Below are positions 17,776 through 26,945 of a stretch of 64,000 bases of DNA, one piece after another (position 1 is the first letter of the stretch; every line of letters starts with the position of its first letter). The notes beneath the pieces were generated by a model. It saw only the letters and a list, made by a program, of their open reading frames with translations. It searched no databases and had not been told where the DNA came from. The translations under genes were made by a program, and so were the position numbers. This DNA is from Planctellipticum variicoloris (lineage in GTDB: Bacteria; Planctomycetota; Planctomycetia; Planctomycetales; Planctomycetaceae): positions 5,154,001-5,218,000 of the forward strand of contig NZ_CP130886.1 in NCBI RefSeq assembly GCF_030622045.1, read 5' to 3'.

Positions 17776-19116
17776 TCAGAGCAGCTCGCTGGCCAGCTCC
17801 GCCAGGGCCGAGCGCTCGCCTTTTTCGAGCGAGATGTGGGCGTAGATCGGCTGGCCGACCATCCGGCTGATGAGGTAGCTCAGCCCGTTCGACCGGGAGT
17901 CGAGATAGGGATGGTCGATCTGGCGGATGTCGCCGGTGAAGACGATCTTGGTTCCTTCGCCGGCCCGCGTGATGATCGTCTTCACTTCGTGAGGCGTGAG
18001 GTTTTGCGCTTCGTCGACGATGAAGAAGACCCGTTGCAGGCTCCGGCCGCGGATGTAGGCGAGCGGGGTGATCTCGAGCTTGTGGTTTTCGAGCATATCC
18101 TGGATCCGCTGCGACGCTTCGCTGTCGCCGAGCTGGTGGCGGATGACGGTCAGGTTGTCGAAGAGGGGCTGCATGTAGGGGTCGAGCTTGGCTTCGATGT
18201 TGCCGGGCAGGAAGCCGAGGTCGCGGTTGCTGAGGGGGACGACCGGACGGGCCAGCAGGATCTGGCGGTAGCGCTGGCGGCAATCGAGGGCGGCGGCAAG
18301 GGCCAGCAGCGTTTTGCCGGAGCCGGGTTTCCCCGTCATCGAGACGAGCTTGATGTCGTCGTCGGTGAGCGCCCGCAGCGCGAACGCCTGCTCGGAATTG
18401 CGCGGCATGATGCCGTAGGTCGGCGTTTTCTCCACGCGATGCAGCGTCTGGTCCGCGGCCTTGTAGGTGGCCAGAACCGACTTGGACCCGTTGCGGAGGA
18501 TGAAATTTTCGTTGGCGACCGGTTCGGTCACCTGCGGCACCTGGCTCAGCGGCACCCGGCCGCTCATGCCGGCGTAGAACGCGTCGACCAGTTCGGAGGG
18601 CATGTCGGTGATCAGTCGGCGGCCCGTGTAGAGTTTCTGGACGCTTTCGACTTTGTCCGTGCTGTAATCCTGGGCGGGCAGGCCCAGCGCCTTGGCCTTC
18701 ATCCGCAGGTTGGTGTCTTTGGTGACGAGGATCGTGGGGCGGGAGGTTTCGTTCCGCTGCAGCGTGAGGGCGGTGTTGAGAATGCGGTGGTCGGGAGAAT
18801 CCGACAGAAAGGCTTCGCGAAGCTGATCGCTGAACTCGCCGCCGAGGACGACGCGAATGGACCCGAGTCCCGGACCGAGCGGCACCCCCTCGGGCGACAC
18901 CAGGTCGCCGGTGAGTTCATCGAGCTGGCGGACGAACGCCCGGGCCTGAAAGTTGATGTCGTCGTTGCCCTTTTTGAACTTGTCGATTTCCTCCAGGACG
19001 GTGATGGGGATGACGACGTCGTTGTCTTCGAAGTTCCGGAAGCAACCAGAATCGTGCAGAATGACATTGGTGTCGAGCACGAACAGTTTGGTCTGAACGG
19101 CCGGGACTTCGGGCAT
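17776..19116 (-). CDS. PhoH-family protein: PIN domain plus PhoH ATPase
   Basis: A 446-residue PhoH2-type protein. The N-terminal PIN-like ribonuclease domain shows acidic residues in [20 protein letters not shown] and LVTKDTNLR. The C-terminal PhoH ATPase has Walker A GKPGSGKT and Walker [17 protein letters not shown]. Such proteins are ATP-dependent RNA-unwinding nucleases in related systems. I choose the ATG at 19116, because GGAGG stands 5-6 bases before it, over the ATG at 19128, which has no ribosome site. It faces the rplY operon across a divergent spacer. Confidence 0.9.
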   Translation of the reverse strand: MPEVPAVQTKLFVLDTNVILHDSGCFRNFEDNDVVIPITVLEEIDKFKKGNDDINFQARAFVRQLDELTGDLVSPEGVPLGPGLGSIRVVLGGEFSDQLREAFLSDSPDHRILNTALTLQRNETSRPTILVTKDTNLRMKAKALGLPAQDYSTDKVESVQKLYTGRRLITDMPSELVDAFYAGMSGRVPLSQVPQVTEPVANENFILRNGSKSVLATYKAADQTLHRVEKTPTYGIMPRNSEQAFALRALTDDDIKLVSMTGKPGSGKTLLALAAALDCRQRYRQILLARPVVPLSNRDLGFLPGNIEAKLDPYMQPLFDNLTVIRHQLGDSEASQRIQDMLENHKLEITPLAYIRGRSLQRVFFIVDEAQNLTPHEVKTIITRAGEGTKIVFTGDIRQIDHPYLDSRSNGLSYLISRMVGQPIYAHISLEKGERSALAELASELL

Positions 19117-19497
19117 CGGCACCTCCATGTCTGTTGGGCGAGACGTGATCCGTTCGTCGCGAAAACCACCCTACCCCTGCGGGAATCGAGGCGTCAAGAC
19201 CATTGGTGAAGAGTCGGTGAACATCGGCGCACGACGTTCGTCCTTGTGCCGCTTTCTTGCAGTCCGCCCGGCCCTGCGATAGACTCTCCCGTTCCGGTTT
19301 TGGCGGGCTGGCTCCTGCGCCGGGTGGATTATCCGCCTGCACGGAGCCTAATTCCTGCCAAGCCAATGAGTTGCAGCGACTGGAATCCGCGGGATTCAAC
19401 CAGTTGCAGCACGCTTCTGAGAGCAACCGCGGTCCGGCGTCTCTCGAGCGGACGGCGTTTAGAATTTTTTGAGTCGAGTGGAAAGGCATCGAGCGCC
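19117..19497. other. Divergent intergenic region between PhoH and rplY
   Basis: About 380 bases holding the promoters of phoH (minus) and of the rplY-pth operon (plus). A locally AT-rich stretch, TTTAGAATTTTTTGAG, lies about 30 bases before rplY. I found no RNA gene, operator palindrome or small coding region that I can support. Confidence 0.4.
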
Positions 19498-20148
19498 ATG
19501 GCGAGAGAAGCCAAGCTGGTCGTGCAGAAGCGTTCTCAGTTGGGGTCGGCGGCCTGTCGACGGCTGCGGAGTCAGGGGTTGGTCCCCGGGAATGTCTACG
19601 GCCATAACGCCACGCCGGAACCGATTTCGATCGAGAGCCGCGTGTTGCGACCGTTGATTTTCGACGGCATGAAGGTCGTCGACGTGGAGCTGGACGGCCG
19701 CCACGACAAAGCGATTGTCCGCGAGATTCAGTGGGATGCTTTCGGCATCGACATTACGCACATCGACCTGTTCCGCGTCGACCCGAACGAGCGCGTTCAG
19801 ATCGAAGTGCCGATCGAACTGAAGGGAACGGCTCCGGGCGTCATGTCCGGCGGCATGCTCGAACAACCGCTGCACAAGCTGTCGATCGACTGCCTGGCTT
19901 ACCTGATTCCGGACAGCATTCAGGTGAAGATCGGCAATCTGCAGCTCGGCCAGACGGTTCACGTCAGCGATCTGGAGATCCCGGAAGGGATTCACGTACG
20001 CGTACCCGCCGATACGGTCGTCGTGCATGTGATCCAGGTGCAGGTGAAGGACGATGCGGGCGGCGAGATGGGGGCTGCCGAGCCGGAAGTTGTCGGCAAG
20101 AAGGCGGCCGAAGCCGGCGACTCGAAAGATGCTCCGAAGAAGAAGTAG
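19498..20148 (+). CDS. rplY: 50S ribosomal protein L25 (CTC/TL5 long form)
   Basis: A 216-residue bL25 of the long form that binds 5S rRNA in the large subunit. The N-terminal 5S-binding domain includes KRSQLGSAACRRLRSQGLVP and GNVYG, followed by the C-terminal TL5-like beta domain (VPIELKGTAPGVMSGGMLEQ) and a Lys/Ala-rich tail ending DAPKKK. It starts at the ATG at 19498; the upstream extension of the frame has no ribosomal-protein character. It is first in the run rplY-pth-rpsF-ssb-rplI-dnaB; the rplY-pth pairing is common in bacteria. Confidence 0.95.
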   Translation: MAREAKLVVQKRSQLGSAACRRLRSQGLVPGNVYGHNATPEPISIESRVLRPLIFDGMKVVDVELDGRHDKAIVREIQWDAFGIDITHIDLFRVDPNERVQIEVPIELKGTAPGVMSGGMLEQPLHKLSIDCLAYLIPDSIQVKIGNLQLGQTVHVSDLEIPEGIHVRVPADTVVVHVIQVQVKDDAGGEMGAAEPEVVGKKAAEAGDSKDAPKKK

Positions 20149-20229
20149 CCCGTCGACGGGTGCGGCCGTGGCGGCATGACCGGCGCGGAAATCTTTGGAG
20201 GGTGGCTGGTCTGCGGGGCTCTGCTCAAC

Positions 20230-20829
20230 ATGAAGATCGTGGTTGGGCTGGGAAATCCGGGACAGAAGTACGCGGGGACACGACACAACATCGGTTTCGA
20301 GGTGCTGGCGGAGCTGGCGCGGCGCTGGCAGGGGGGCCGGGCGAAGACGCGGTTTGACGCCGAGCTGATCGAGATTGTCTGTCGTCAGGAGAAGCTGCTG
20401 CTTGTTGCGCCGCAGACGTTCATGAATTTGAGCGGGCGAAGCGTGCAGCAGATTGTGAAGTTTTACCATACGGCGCCGTCAGACGTGCTGGTGGTGTGTG
20501 ATGATTTGAATCTGCCGTCGGGCCAGCTCCGGCTGCGGGCGTCGGGGACGGCGGGCGGACAGAAGGGGCTGGCGGACATTTTGAAGGCGCTGGGTTCCGA
20601 CGCGGTGCCCAGGCTGAGATTTGGAATCGGGCGTCCGCCCGGCCAGATGGACGCGGCCGACTACGTGTTGAGTCAGTTTCGCCGGGATGAGCAGGAGTTA
20701 ATCGACGTTTCGCTGCAGCTCGCCGCCGATGCGGCGGAAGTGTGGGCGAACGACGGGATGACAACGGCGATGAACCGATACAATCAACCGGGCGACAATG
20801 GTTCGAAGTCGTCGGGAAAGAGCGAATAG
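20230..20829 (+). CDS. pth: Peptidyl-tRNA hydrolase
   Basis: A 199-residue enzyme that frees tRNA from peptidyl-tRNAs dropped by stalled ribosomes. The signature is KIVVGLGNPGQKYAGTRHNI with the catalytic His, followed by the Asn in PQTFMNLSG, the Asp in VVCDDLNLPSG, and GGQKGLADIL. Length and motif order are normal. The start is at the ATG at 20230, where the protein begins MKIVVGLG; the upstream 18 codons of open frame are not family-like. It lies 81 bases behind rplY on the same strand. Confidence 0.96.
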   Translation: MKIVVGLGNPGQKYAGTRHNIGFEVLAELARRWQGGRAKTRFDAELIEIVCRQEKLLLVAPQTFMNLSGRSVQQIVKFYHTAPSDVLVVCDDLNLPSGQLRLRASGTAGGQKGLADILKALGSDAVPRLRFGIGRPPGQMDAADYVLSQFRRDEQELIDVSLQLAADAAEVWANDGMTTAMNRYNQPGDNGSKSSGKSE

Positions 20830-21020
20830 GTCGGAATCGGGGCAGACAGACGGCGACGGAGACTGACAGCCGCCGGAGAATGAGTGAACAATCCGCCGGC
20901 GGGCCGGCCGAGAGACGGTTGGCGAAGTGCGGCGTTGCATTTGACGAGAAATCGGTTACAACAGGCGAAATCCACCGGCTGCCAGCAGACCGGCGGACTG
21001 GGATTGCGGAGGAATAGATT

Positions 21021-21470
21021 TTGACCGAGTACATGTACGAGGGAATGTTCGTTCTGGACAGCAACCGCTTCGCGTCGGACCCCGACGGCGTGCAGCAGGG
21101 TTTGCAGAGTCTGCTCGAACGTTGTGGTGCGACGATCGTGGCTTCCCGTCCGTGGCAGGACGGAAAGCTGTGTTATCCGATCAAGGGGCAGCGGAAGGGG
21201 TTGTACTACCTCACCTGCTTCAAGATGGACGGCGGCCAGATGGGCGAGCTCGATCGGCTGGGTAAGCTGAACGAGTCGATCCTGCGGCACCTGGTGATCC
21301 GTCACCCCCCGGTGATTTTCGACGCGATGGTCGAGGCCCTCACTCAGAACGACGGCACGATCCACAGTCCCGAGCAGAAGGAGCGGGACGGCGGTCCTGA
21401 AGGGGAGCGTCCGGAGCGTGGCGACCGGGATCGGGGTGATCGCGGCGATCGCGGAGACCGGGATCGCTAA
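21021..21470 (+). CDS. rpsF: 30S ribosomal protein S6
   Basis: A 149-residue bS6. The core reads YEGMFVLDSNRFASDP, CYPIKGQRKGLYYLT and LNESILRHLVIR, matching the family. It starts at a TTG (21021) with GGAGG 8 bases upstream, which decides the start. The C-terminal 40 residues form a charged tail rich in Arg, Gly and Asp (ERGDRDRGDRGDRGDRDR), longer than in most S6 proteins; such tails often vary in composition. The order rpsF-ssb-rplI is standard, but rpsR (S18), usually between ssb and rplI, is absent. Confidence 0.95.
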   Translation: MTEYMYEGMFVLDSNRFASDPDGVQQGLQSLLERCGATIVASRPWQDGKLCYPIKGQRKGLYYLTCFKMDGGQMGELDRLGKLNESILRHLVIRHPPVIFDAMVEALTQNDGTIHSPEQKERDGGPEGERPERGDRDRGDRGDRGDRDR

Positions 21471-21543
21471 ATGTGGCGATCGAGTTTCAGCCGGGCCGAT
21501 GGGTTCGGCTGTGGTGTGAGTCACAGCAACGGGAGCACACCTC

Positions 21544-22053
21544 ATGGCCAGTTTCAACAAAGTGATTCTCGTCGGCAATCTGACTCGCGATCCGCAGGTG
21601 CGTTACACGCCTGGCGGGACTGCGGTGGCGGAAATCGGGATGGCTGTCAGTCGGCAGTGGTTCGATAAGCAGACCAATTCCCGCCGGGAAGAGACGACGT
21701 TTGTTGACGTGACGCTGTGGGGGCGGCAGGCCGAAGTGGCGGGGGAATACCTCGCGAAGGGCCGGCCGGTGCTGATCGAAGGTCGACTCCAGCTCGATAC
21801 GTGGGACGATAAGGAGACCGGTCAGAAGCGCAGCAAGCTGCGGGTGATCGGTGAGTCGATGCAGATGCTCGGCAGCCGCAGCGATGGCGGCGGCGGTCAG
21901 GGTGGCGGCGGCGGCGGACAGCGTCGGGATTCCGGACGCCCGGCAGCTCCGCAGCAGCAACAGCCGCAGGACGCGGGAAGCGAATCGTTTTCTGACAGCA
22001 CTTCCGATTACGGGTACGGCGGGGGTCCGCCGGATGACGAAGTTCCATTTTAA
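21544..22053 (+). CDS. ssb: Single-stranded DNA-binding protein
   Basis: A 169-residue SSB with an OB fold: [20 protein letters not shown] at the start, then [14 protein letters not shown] and [19 protein letters not shown] flexible Gly/Gln-rich linker follows, and the acidic C-terminal tip ends PPDDEVPF, the partner-binding peptide of SSBs. Role: coating single-stranded DNA in replication and repair. GGGAG lies 8 bases before the ATG. Its place between rpsF and rplI is conserved. Confidence 0.96.
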   Translation: MASFNKVILVGNLTRDPQVRYTPGGTAVAEIGMAVSRQWFDKQTNSRREETTFVDVTLWGRQAEVAGEYLAKGRPVLIEGRLQLDTWDDKETGQKRSKLRVIGESMQMLGSRSDGGGGQGGGGGGQRRDSGRPAAPQQQQPQDAGSESFSDSTSDYGYGGGPPDDEVPF

Positions 22054-22165
22054 GTCGAGAGACGAGAGTCTGGAGTCGAGTGCCAGGACGGATTCCATGA
22101 CCGCCGACCATCACAAACACCAATCAACTGACTATAAATAACGAATCACCAATCACCAAAGACAG
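22054..22165. repeat. Dispersed intergenic sequence words between ssb and rplI
   Basis: The gap holds GTCGAGAGACGAGAGTCTGG (shared with the gap near 9060) and a run of AT-richer words, CACCAATCAACTGACT and CGAATCACCAATCACC. These resemble the CACTAGCCACCAGCCAC words near 3422. No coding sequence was found where rpsR would normally be. Confidence 0.55.
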
Positions 22166-22170
22166 AAATC

Positions 22171-22674
22171 ATGGCTCGCAAGAACGTCACCGCATCCGGC
22201 ATGCCCCGCACTTCCCGTCAGGTGGAACTGCTTCTGGCTGAAGACGTGGAATTCCTTGGCAAGCAGGGGGAGATCGTCAAGGTCAAGCCCGGCCATGCCC
22301 GGAACTATCTCATTCCGCAAGGATTCGCGACGGTCGCCACCGCCATGAATAAGCGGAATGTGGAACGGCATCGCGAGCAGATCGAAGATCTCCGCAAGCA
22401 GCGGATGGCCGATATGGTCAAGCGGGCCGACGCGATCAGCAAGTACAGCGTGACCCTCGAAGCCAACGCGAACGAGGAAGGCCACCTGTACGGCTCAATC
22501 ATGGGTCCGGACATCAGCAAGGCCCTGAAGGCCGCCGGCTACGCCGTCGAGACCGATCACATTAAGCTGGATGGACCGCTCAAGGAACTGGGGATGTACA
22601 CCGTGCGTGTGCAGCTCCATCCGGAAGTGAAGACCGAGGTGAAGGTCTGGGTGGTTCCGGCCGCCAAGAAGTAG
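22171..22674 (+). CDS. rplI: 50S ribosomal protein L9
   Basis: A 167-residue bL9. The N-terminal domain VELLLAEDVEFLGKQGEIVK and GHARNYLIPQGFA, the long connecting helix and the C-terminal domain (YGSIMGPDISKAL) are all present. Compared with the family, it carries about 16 extra residues at the N-terminus (MARKNVTASGMPRTSR) before the usual start. An internal ATG at 22201 (MPRTSRQ) could be the true start. It is followed by a strong hairpin at 22704 and then dnaB. Confidence 0.95.
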   Translation: MARKNVTASGMPRTSRQVELLLAEDVEFLGKQGEIVKVKPGHARNYLIPQGFATVATAMNKRNVERHREQIEDLRKQRMADMVKRADAISKYSVTLEANANEEGHLYGSIMGPDISKALKAAGYAVETDHIKLDGPLKELGMYTVRVQLHPEVKTEVKVWVVPAAKK

Positions 22675-22703
22675 ATCCCGCAGAATCTCGCGAGATTTCC
22701 ACG

Positions 22704-22738
22704 ATCGCCCGCGGCATCAGTCCGCGGGCGATTTGCAT
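22704..22738 (+). terminator. Hairpin terminator or attenuator between rplI and dnaB
   Basis: A perfect 11-bp GC-rich stem (22704-22714 with 22722-22732) with a 7-base loop is followed by TTGCATTGG. The T-run is weak, so it could reduce rather than stop read-through from the ribosomal genes into dnaB. Confidence 0.65.
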
Positions 22739-22931
22739 TGGCGGATTGCGCTCGAAAGTTCTTGAGCGGCCGCGTCGACTTGGTAGGGTAGTTCGCCGGC
22801 ACACGGGTCGGCTGACCGGGGCTGGAGCGTCTTCGCGAGACCCCGGGGCGTTTGGCCGCCGGGGCCGCAGCATCTCTCGCTTCTTCGGGGCACGCATGGA
22901 TCAGAAGACATTCGCCAAAGGACGGGGCATG

Positions 22932-24284
22932 GCACGGACGTCGGACGCTTTTGAAGGTCGGCTCCCGCCGCAGAATCTGGCCGCGGAGCGGAGCGTGCTG
23001 GGGAGCATTCTGCTCGAGAACAATGCGATCGACGAGGTCGCCGATACGCTGATCGCCGCGCACTTCTACAGCGATGCGCACCAGCTCATCTACACGGGGA
23101 TTCTGAAGCTCTACGAGAACGGCGTGCGCGGCATCGACGCAGTGACGCTCGCGGAAGAGCTCGATCGCCGGCAGCAGCTCGACGAGGTGGGCGGAGTCAC
23201 GTATCTGCTGGAGATTCTGGAGACCGTTCCGCACGCGGCCCACGTGCGCGAGTACGCCAAGATCGTCCGCGACCGCTGGATTCAGCGGAGCCTGACGCAG
23301 GTCTGCACCGAGGTTCTCCGGGACTGCTACGAGGGGACCGACGATACCGAGGACGTGCTGCAGAAGGCCGAGCGGGGCGTGTTTCAGATTCTGGAGTCGC
23401 AGGAGTCGGCGCAGAAGATCGGCATGGACGAAATCATGCTGGATACGCTGGACCGCATCAACACGCGGTTCGACAAGGACGGCTCGATCAGCGGCCTGAC
23501 GACCGGCTTCAGCGATCTGGATCGCCAGACCAACGGCATGCAGCCGACAGAGCTGGTGATTCTTGCCGCCCGCCCGTCGATGGGAAAGACGGCGTTCGTG
23601 GTGAATATCGCCGAGGCGATCGCCTCGGAGGCGGGCGCCGGCGTGCTGATCTTCAGTCTTGAGCAGTCGAAGCTGGAGCTTGCCGAGCGGTTCTTGTGCA
23701 TTCGCGCCCGGCTGGACGGTCACCGGCTCCGCAAGGGCGAACTGGACGACGCCGAGCGGCACGCGCTGCTCGAAGCCTCCAACGAGCTGAGCAAGCTGCC
23801 GCTGTTTATCGACGATCAGCCGGGACGGACCGTGGCTCAGATCAGCGCGATTGCCCGCCGGCTGAAGCGGCGCGACAAGCTGGGGGTGATCGTTATCGAC
23901 TACCTGCAGCTCATCGAACCAGAGGACAAACGGCAGCCGCGCGAGCAGCAGATCGCCGGCATCACCCGGCGGCTGAAAGGGATCGCCAAGGAAAACATGG
24001 TTCCGGTGATCGCGCTGTCGCAGCTCAACCGCGGCGTCGAGCTGCGCGAGGACAAGCGGCCGCGGCTGGCGGATCTTCGCGAAAGCGGGGCCATCGAGCA
24101 GGACGCGGACATCGTCATGTTTCTGCATCGCCCGGACGCGTACGATCCCCAGGACCGCCCTGGCCTGGCGGAAGTGGTCGTGGCCAAGCACCGCAGCGGC
24201 CCCACCGGCATTGTGAATCTGACCTGGATCCGCGACCAGATGCGCTTCGCCGACTACAGCAACATGATGGAGCCGGGGTTCTGA
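22932..24284 (+). CDS. dnaB: Replicative DNA helicase DnaB
   Basis: A 450-residue hexameric 5'-3' replicative helicase. The N-terminal domain LPPQNLAAERSVLGSILLEN is followed by the RecA-like ATPase: Walker A ARPSMGKTAFVVNIAE, Walker B GVIVIDYLQL, arginine and DNA-binding loops ALSQLNRGVELRED and AGAEQ-type GAIEQDADIVMFLHRPD. I prefer the ATG at 22932, with AAGGA about 7 bases upstream, because the protein then starts close to the conserved block; an ATG at 22896 is possible. There is no intein. It is last in the rplY-dnaB run; the next gene is a broken transposase. Confidence 0.95.
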   Translation, partial: ARTSDAFEGRLPPQNLAAERSVLGSILLENNAIDEVADTLIAAHFYSDAHQLIYTGILKLYENGVRGIDAVTLAEELDRRQQLDEVGGVTYLLEILETVPHAAHVREYAKIVRDRWIQRSLTQVCTEVLRDCYEGTDDTEDVLQKAERGVFQILESQESAQKIGMDEIMLDTLDRINTRFDKDGSISGLTTGFSDLDRQTNGMQPTELVILAARPSMGKTAFVVNIAEAIASEAGAGVLIFSLEQSKLELAERFLCIRARLDGHRLRKGELDDAERHALLEASNELSKLPLFIDDQPGRTVAQISAIARRLKRRDKLGVIVIDYLQLIEPEDKRQPREQQIAGITRRLKGIAKENMVPVIALSQLNRGVELREDKRPRLADLRESGAIEQDADIVMFLHRPDAYDPQDRPGLAEVVVAKHRSGPTGIVNLTWIRDQMRFADYSNMMEPGF

Positions 24285-24343
24285 AAGAAGTGATCAGTGA
24301 TCCGTGGCTGGCGGTCAGTGAGGGGCAGACGGGCCGCAATTCG

Positions 24344-24889
24344 GATGCCGCGCTGCGTGGTAAACCCTTTTCGTGTCGAACCTGGTGCGGGCGTTGGCGC
24401 TTGTAGTCGCTGGTCGGCGGTTGCGGTTGGGATCTGCGGGGGCTTCGCGGGCGGTTCGTATTGCTTGCGAGGGGAGCCCCGACTCCGTTTGTCGCGACGA
24501 TCGGACCGGTCGACGAGTGCCGTCGACAGCCGTGCCGTCAGCGTTTTCCCCGCGGCAGGACGCAGATCCGGCTGCGGTGGCGCCCGGCCGAATGCACGCA
24601 GCACGCGGGCCACGCTCGTCGATGGGTCGTCGTCGGACTCCGGCTGCGGCTGGCGGGCGTAGAGCAGCAGCGCCCGCAGCCCCAGCAGCGACCAGATCCG
24701 TTCGCACGCGGCATGCTCGGCCTTGTGGCTCCGCAGTTTGCCGCACCCGCAGGGCTGCGTGAAGTCCCGCAAGAACGGCTCGATGCTCCCCCGTCGGCGA
24801 TAGATCTCGGCCACCTGCCGGTCGCTGAGCCGCCTCGGATCGCGCACGCTCGTCACCAGGGACCACAGGCGCCGCGCCCCCCCGGACAA
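24344..24889 (-). pseudogene. C-terminal fragment of an IS4-type transposase (copy 2)
   Basis: The fragment keeps the third catalytic region of an IS4-type DDE transposase: VTSVRDPRRLSDRQVAEIYR, then the Y-x2-R-x3-E motif in YRRRGSIEPFLRDF with the catalytic Glu. A Pro/Lys-rich tail follows, shared almost exactly with 7718-7950. The first two catalytic aspartates are missing, so it cannot be active. It lies head-on behind dnaB and about 100 bases before the intact IS4 element, which is a different lineage. Confidence 0.85.
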
Positions 24890-25006
24890 CCGCCGGTCGC
24901 AGAATCAACGGCGGCGGCACGGGCCGTTGGAATGGATGGTGGGTTGTGGATCGAGAGAAGAGAGAAGACGCTGGCGGGGCTGAAGACTGAAGACGGCAGG
25001 CGGGGG

Positions 25007-25025
25007 CCCAATCTCGTTCGGCACG
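25007..25025 (+). repeat. Left terminal inverted repeat of the IS4 element
   Basis: CCCAATCTCGTTCGGCACG, exactly complementary to 26396-26414. It lies 13 bases beyond the transposase stop. Confidence 0.9.
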
Positions 25026-25038
25026 GTGCTTGCATAAT

Positions 25039-26340
25039 CTATGGCGGCTGGGGGAAGGCGGCGAGGAGTTCTTCGTCGTCGGCCCAGCCGGTCATGTAGA
25101 GACAGACCATTTCATACGCTCGACGCGACAGGTGGCCTCCCGTCGCCAGGGCCAGGAGCAGCCCGGCGAGCAGCGAACAGTAGAGCTGGATCTCCACGCC
25201 CCGCGTCTTCGCCGAGAGCAGTTGCTGGCAGCCCAGCACCTGCTTCAGAAACCGGAAGAACAGCTCGATCTGCCACCGGCATTCATAGATTAGCACCACC
25301 TGTTCGGCCGGGAGATCCAGCAGCGTCGTGGCCAGGATCAGGCCTTCCCGCCCGGTCTGGTCGCTGCGAAGCCGCCCCTGCCTTGCCGAACTTGGTCGAC
25401 CGGGCACTGGCTCGACGGTGATCCGCCGCACGACGTGATTGGTTCTTGCGGGACTGGCTCCGCTGCCGCCGCCCAGCGCGATCAGTTCATCCGCCACGAC
25501 CCCCGCGGCGCGATCGGCTTCGGTGAGCGCGGGGAGTTGAACCGCATGACCGTTCGCGTCGTTGACCGGTCCCTCGACCACGCGACCGTCCCCGCGATTG
25601 AGCCGGCAGACGTAGTCGCAGCGGGCTTCGACCAGTTCGTTGAACACCACGGCCGAGCGATAGCCCCGGTCCAGAATATAAAGGTCTCCCGGCGCACCGG
25701 CGGGTTGCGGTTCGCGGGCCTGGATCTGCTGGAGCGTGACGGCGCGCTCGGAGTGCGGCCCTTTGGCCGGCTCCTCGGTGAGGGTCGAGGCCACGACCCT
25801 CTGGTCGTGAATGCGAAGCTGGGTGTGCAGCCGCCACTGGCCTTGAGAACCGCGTCCCAGCCGGGCGGCGATCTGCGGCAAGGCCGACAGCACGGTCCCG
25901 TCGACGGCGACGAGACGTTCGACGATCGGGTTGGGAAGGCGTCCCAGCCGACCGCTGCGGCTCACGCGGAACTGATGCCGGGCGAACTGGCGGCGGAGTT
26001 CGTGAACGAGTCCTTCCAGGAGCGAGGGATCGAAGACGGACGAGGCCTCGGAGAAGGCCCCGGCCGAGACCTTTTGCCCGCCGGCGAGCTGTTGGACCTT
26101 TTTCAGTCCCGAGGCTGCGACGAGCGCCCGGGCGGACTTGAGAACGGGGTTGAAGAAGCCGATCAGGAGGAGCGCGGCATACTGGCTGTAGAACAGCTGC
26201 CGGTTGCGAGCGGTGTCGCGTTCTGTCCCGCAGGGAGCCAATCGTTGCAGCAGCGGAAAGATGCGCCGCAGCAGGACGGTCCCGGCCAAAGGACCAATCA
26301 GCTCCCGCCGCTCCTCCTCCGTCAGCCCCTTCTCCGCCAT
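25039..26340 (-). CDS. IS4-family DDE transposase
   Basis: A 433-residue transposase with all three catalytic regions. The first Asp is in [14 protein letters not shown], the second in [14 protein letters not shown], and the Glu in the signature [19 protein letters not shown] (Y-x2-R-x3-E-x6-K). This is the IS4 family, which works by cut-and-paste with hairpin intermediates in its best-known members. The ATG at 26340 has GGAGGG about 7 bases upstream; the 17 codons before it in frame are non-coding-like. The gene spans nearly the whole element, ending 14 bases from the inner edge of the left inverted repeat. Confidence 0.93.
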   Translation of the reverse strand: MAEKGLTEEERRELIGPLAGTVLLRRIFPLLQRLAPCGTERDTARNRQLFYSQYAALLLIGFFNPVLKSARALVAASGLKKVQQLAGGQKVSAGAFSEASSVFDPSLLEGLVHELRRQFARHQFRVSRSGRLGRLPNPIVERLVAVDGTVLSALPQIAARLGRGSQGQWRLHTQLRIHDQRVVASTLTEEPAKGPHSERAVTLQQIQAREPQPAGAPGDLYILDRGYRSAVVFNELVEARCDYVCRLNRGDGRVVEGPVNDANGHAVQLPALTEADRAAGVVADELIALGGGSGASPARTNHVVRRITVEPVPGRPSSARQGRLRSDQTGREGLILATTLLDLPAEQVVLIYECRWQIELFFRFLKQVLGCQQLLSAKTRGVEIQLYCSLLAGLLLALATGGHLSRRAYEMVCLYMTGWADDEELLAAFPQPP

Positions 26341-26395
26341 CGCCACTCCCTCCGCAGGGAGAAAGACTACAATCTCAATCGGCCTGCGCAAAAAG

Positions 26396-26414
26396 CGTGC
26401 CGAACGAGATTGGG
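26396..26414 (-). repeat. Right terminal inverted repeat of the IS4 element
   Basis: The exact inverted copy of 25007-25025, located about 55 bases upstream of the transposase start. Confidence 0.9.
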
Positions 26415-26464
26415 CGGGAGCCTGCCCTAAGCAAAAAGGCGCCCACCGTACGTACCGCGATCGG

Positions 26465-26746
26465 CTCCGGCGGGGGAGTTTTTTACGTTCTCCCCGCCGG
26501 AGTCCGTCTGGCGGTGATGTTGCACCGGTGGAAGTCCCGGCGTTTCAAACACTTGATCAGGTTCGCCGGTCTTGCGGCCGGGTGAACGGGAAAAGCTCGA
26601 CGTCGAGGCTGTGCGCACACGGGGTGCGCCCCTCGGACCACTCTTGCGAGTGGCCCGTCGCTGGGCCCTGATCAGGCCCGGGTGAAGGGGTCATTCCGGA
26701 CGCCTGCGGAGGTCCGCAGACACGAGTGCACTTCCTTGACCCCTTC
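26465..26746. other. Hairpin-dense region without a recognised gene (candidate structured RNA or mobile-element remnant)
   Basis: At least six strong stems lie within 282 bases: 26465-26478 with 26490-26502 (13 bp, one bulge); a perfect palindrome at 26596-26607; 26613-26618 with 26624-26629; 26638-26643 with 26648-26653; 26663-26667 with 26675-26679; and a 10-bp stem 26684-26693 with 26737-26746 that encloses a perfect 7-bp hairpin 26704-26710/26713-26719. A 63-codon minus-strand frame (26557-26748) crosses it but shows no known domain. No Rfam-type family was recognised by eye; RNase P, tmRNA and SRP consensus motifs are absent. The rest of 26427-26911 holds TGGTTAGTGGATGG-type repeat words. 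Confidence 0.55.
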
Positions 26747-26945
26747 ATAAATAGGGGGTTTGTTGCGCGGATTGTTGTAAAGGCTGGAGTGGATTGTGGT
26801 TAGTGGATGGTGGATGGGGAGGAGAAGATCGAAGATGTGGTGAGTGGGGAGTGGTGAGTGAGGAGAAGCCGGAAGGCGAAGAAGAAGAGGACGCGGAGCG
26901 TCTGAAGAGTGCGTTCCCAGGCGGAGCCTGGGCTGCGCGAAATCG

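Larger units (their letters stand above)
24995..26426 (-). mobile_element. Intact IS4-family insertion sequence
   Basis: Perfect 19-bp inverted repeats stand at 25007-25025 and 26396-26414 (CCCAATCTCGTTCGGCACG and its complement). The pairing extends outwards to 24995 and 26426 with one 4-base mismatch block. Between them lies a single full-length transposase. I saw no clear direct target duplication just outside the ends. The element sits between a transposase fragment and a hairpin-dense region, so this is an insertion hot spot behind dnaB. Confidence 0.85.

Noticed and set aside
26427-26620. Possible group II intron domain V on the minus strand at the left edge of the hairpin block
   Set aside because: Only the outer pairing words AGCCG and CGTACGGT are present; the catalytic AGC triad context and GAAA loop are missing, and no reverse transcriptase lies nearby.
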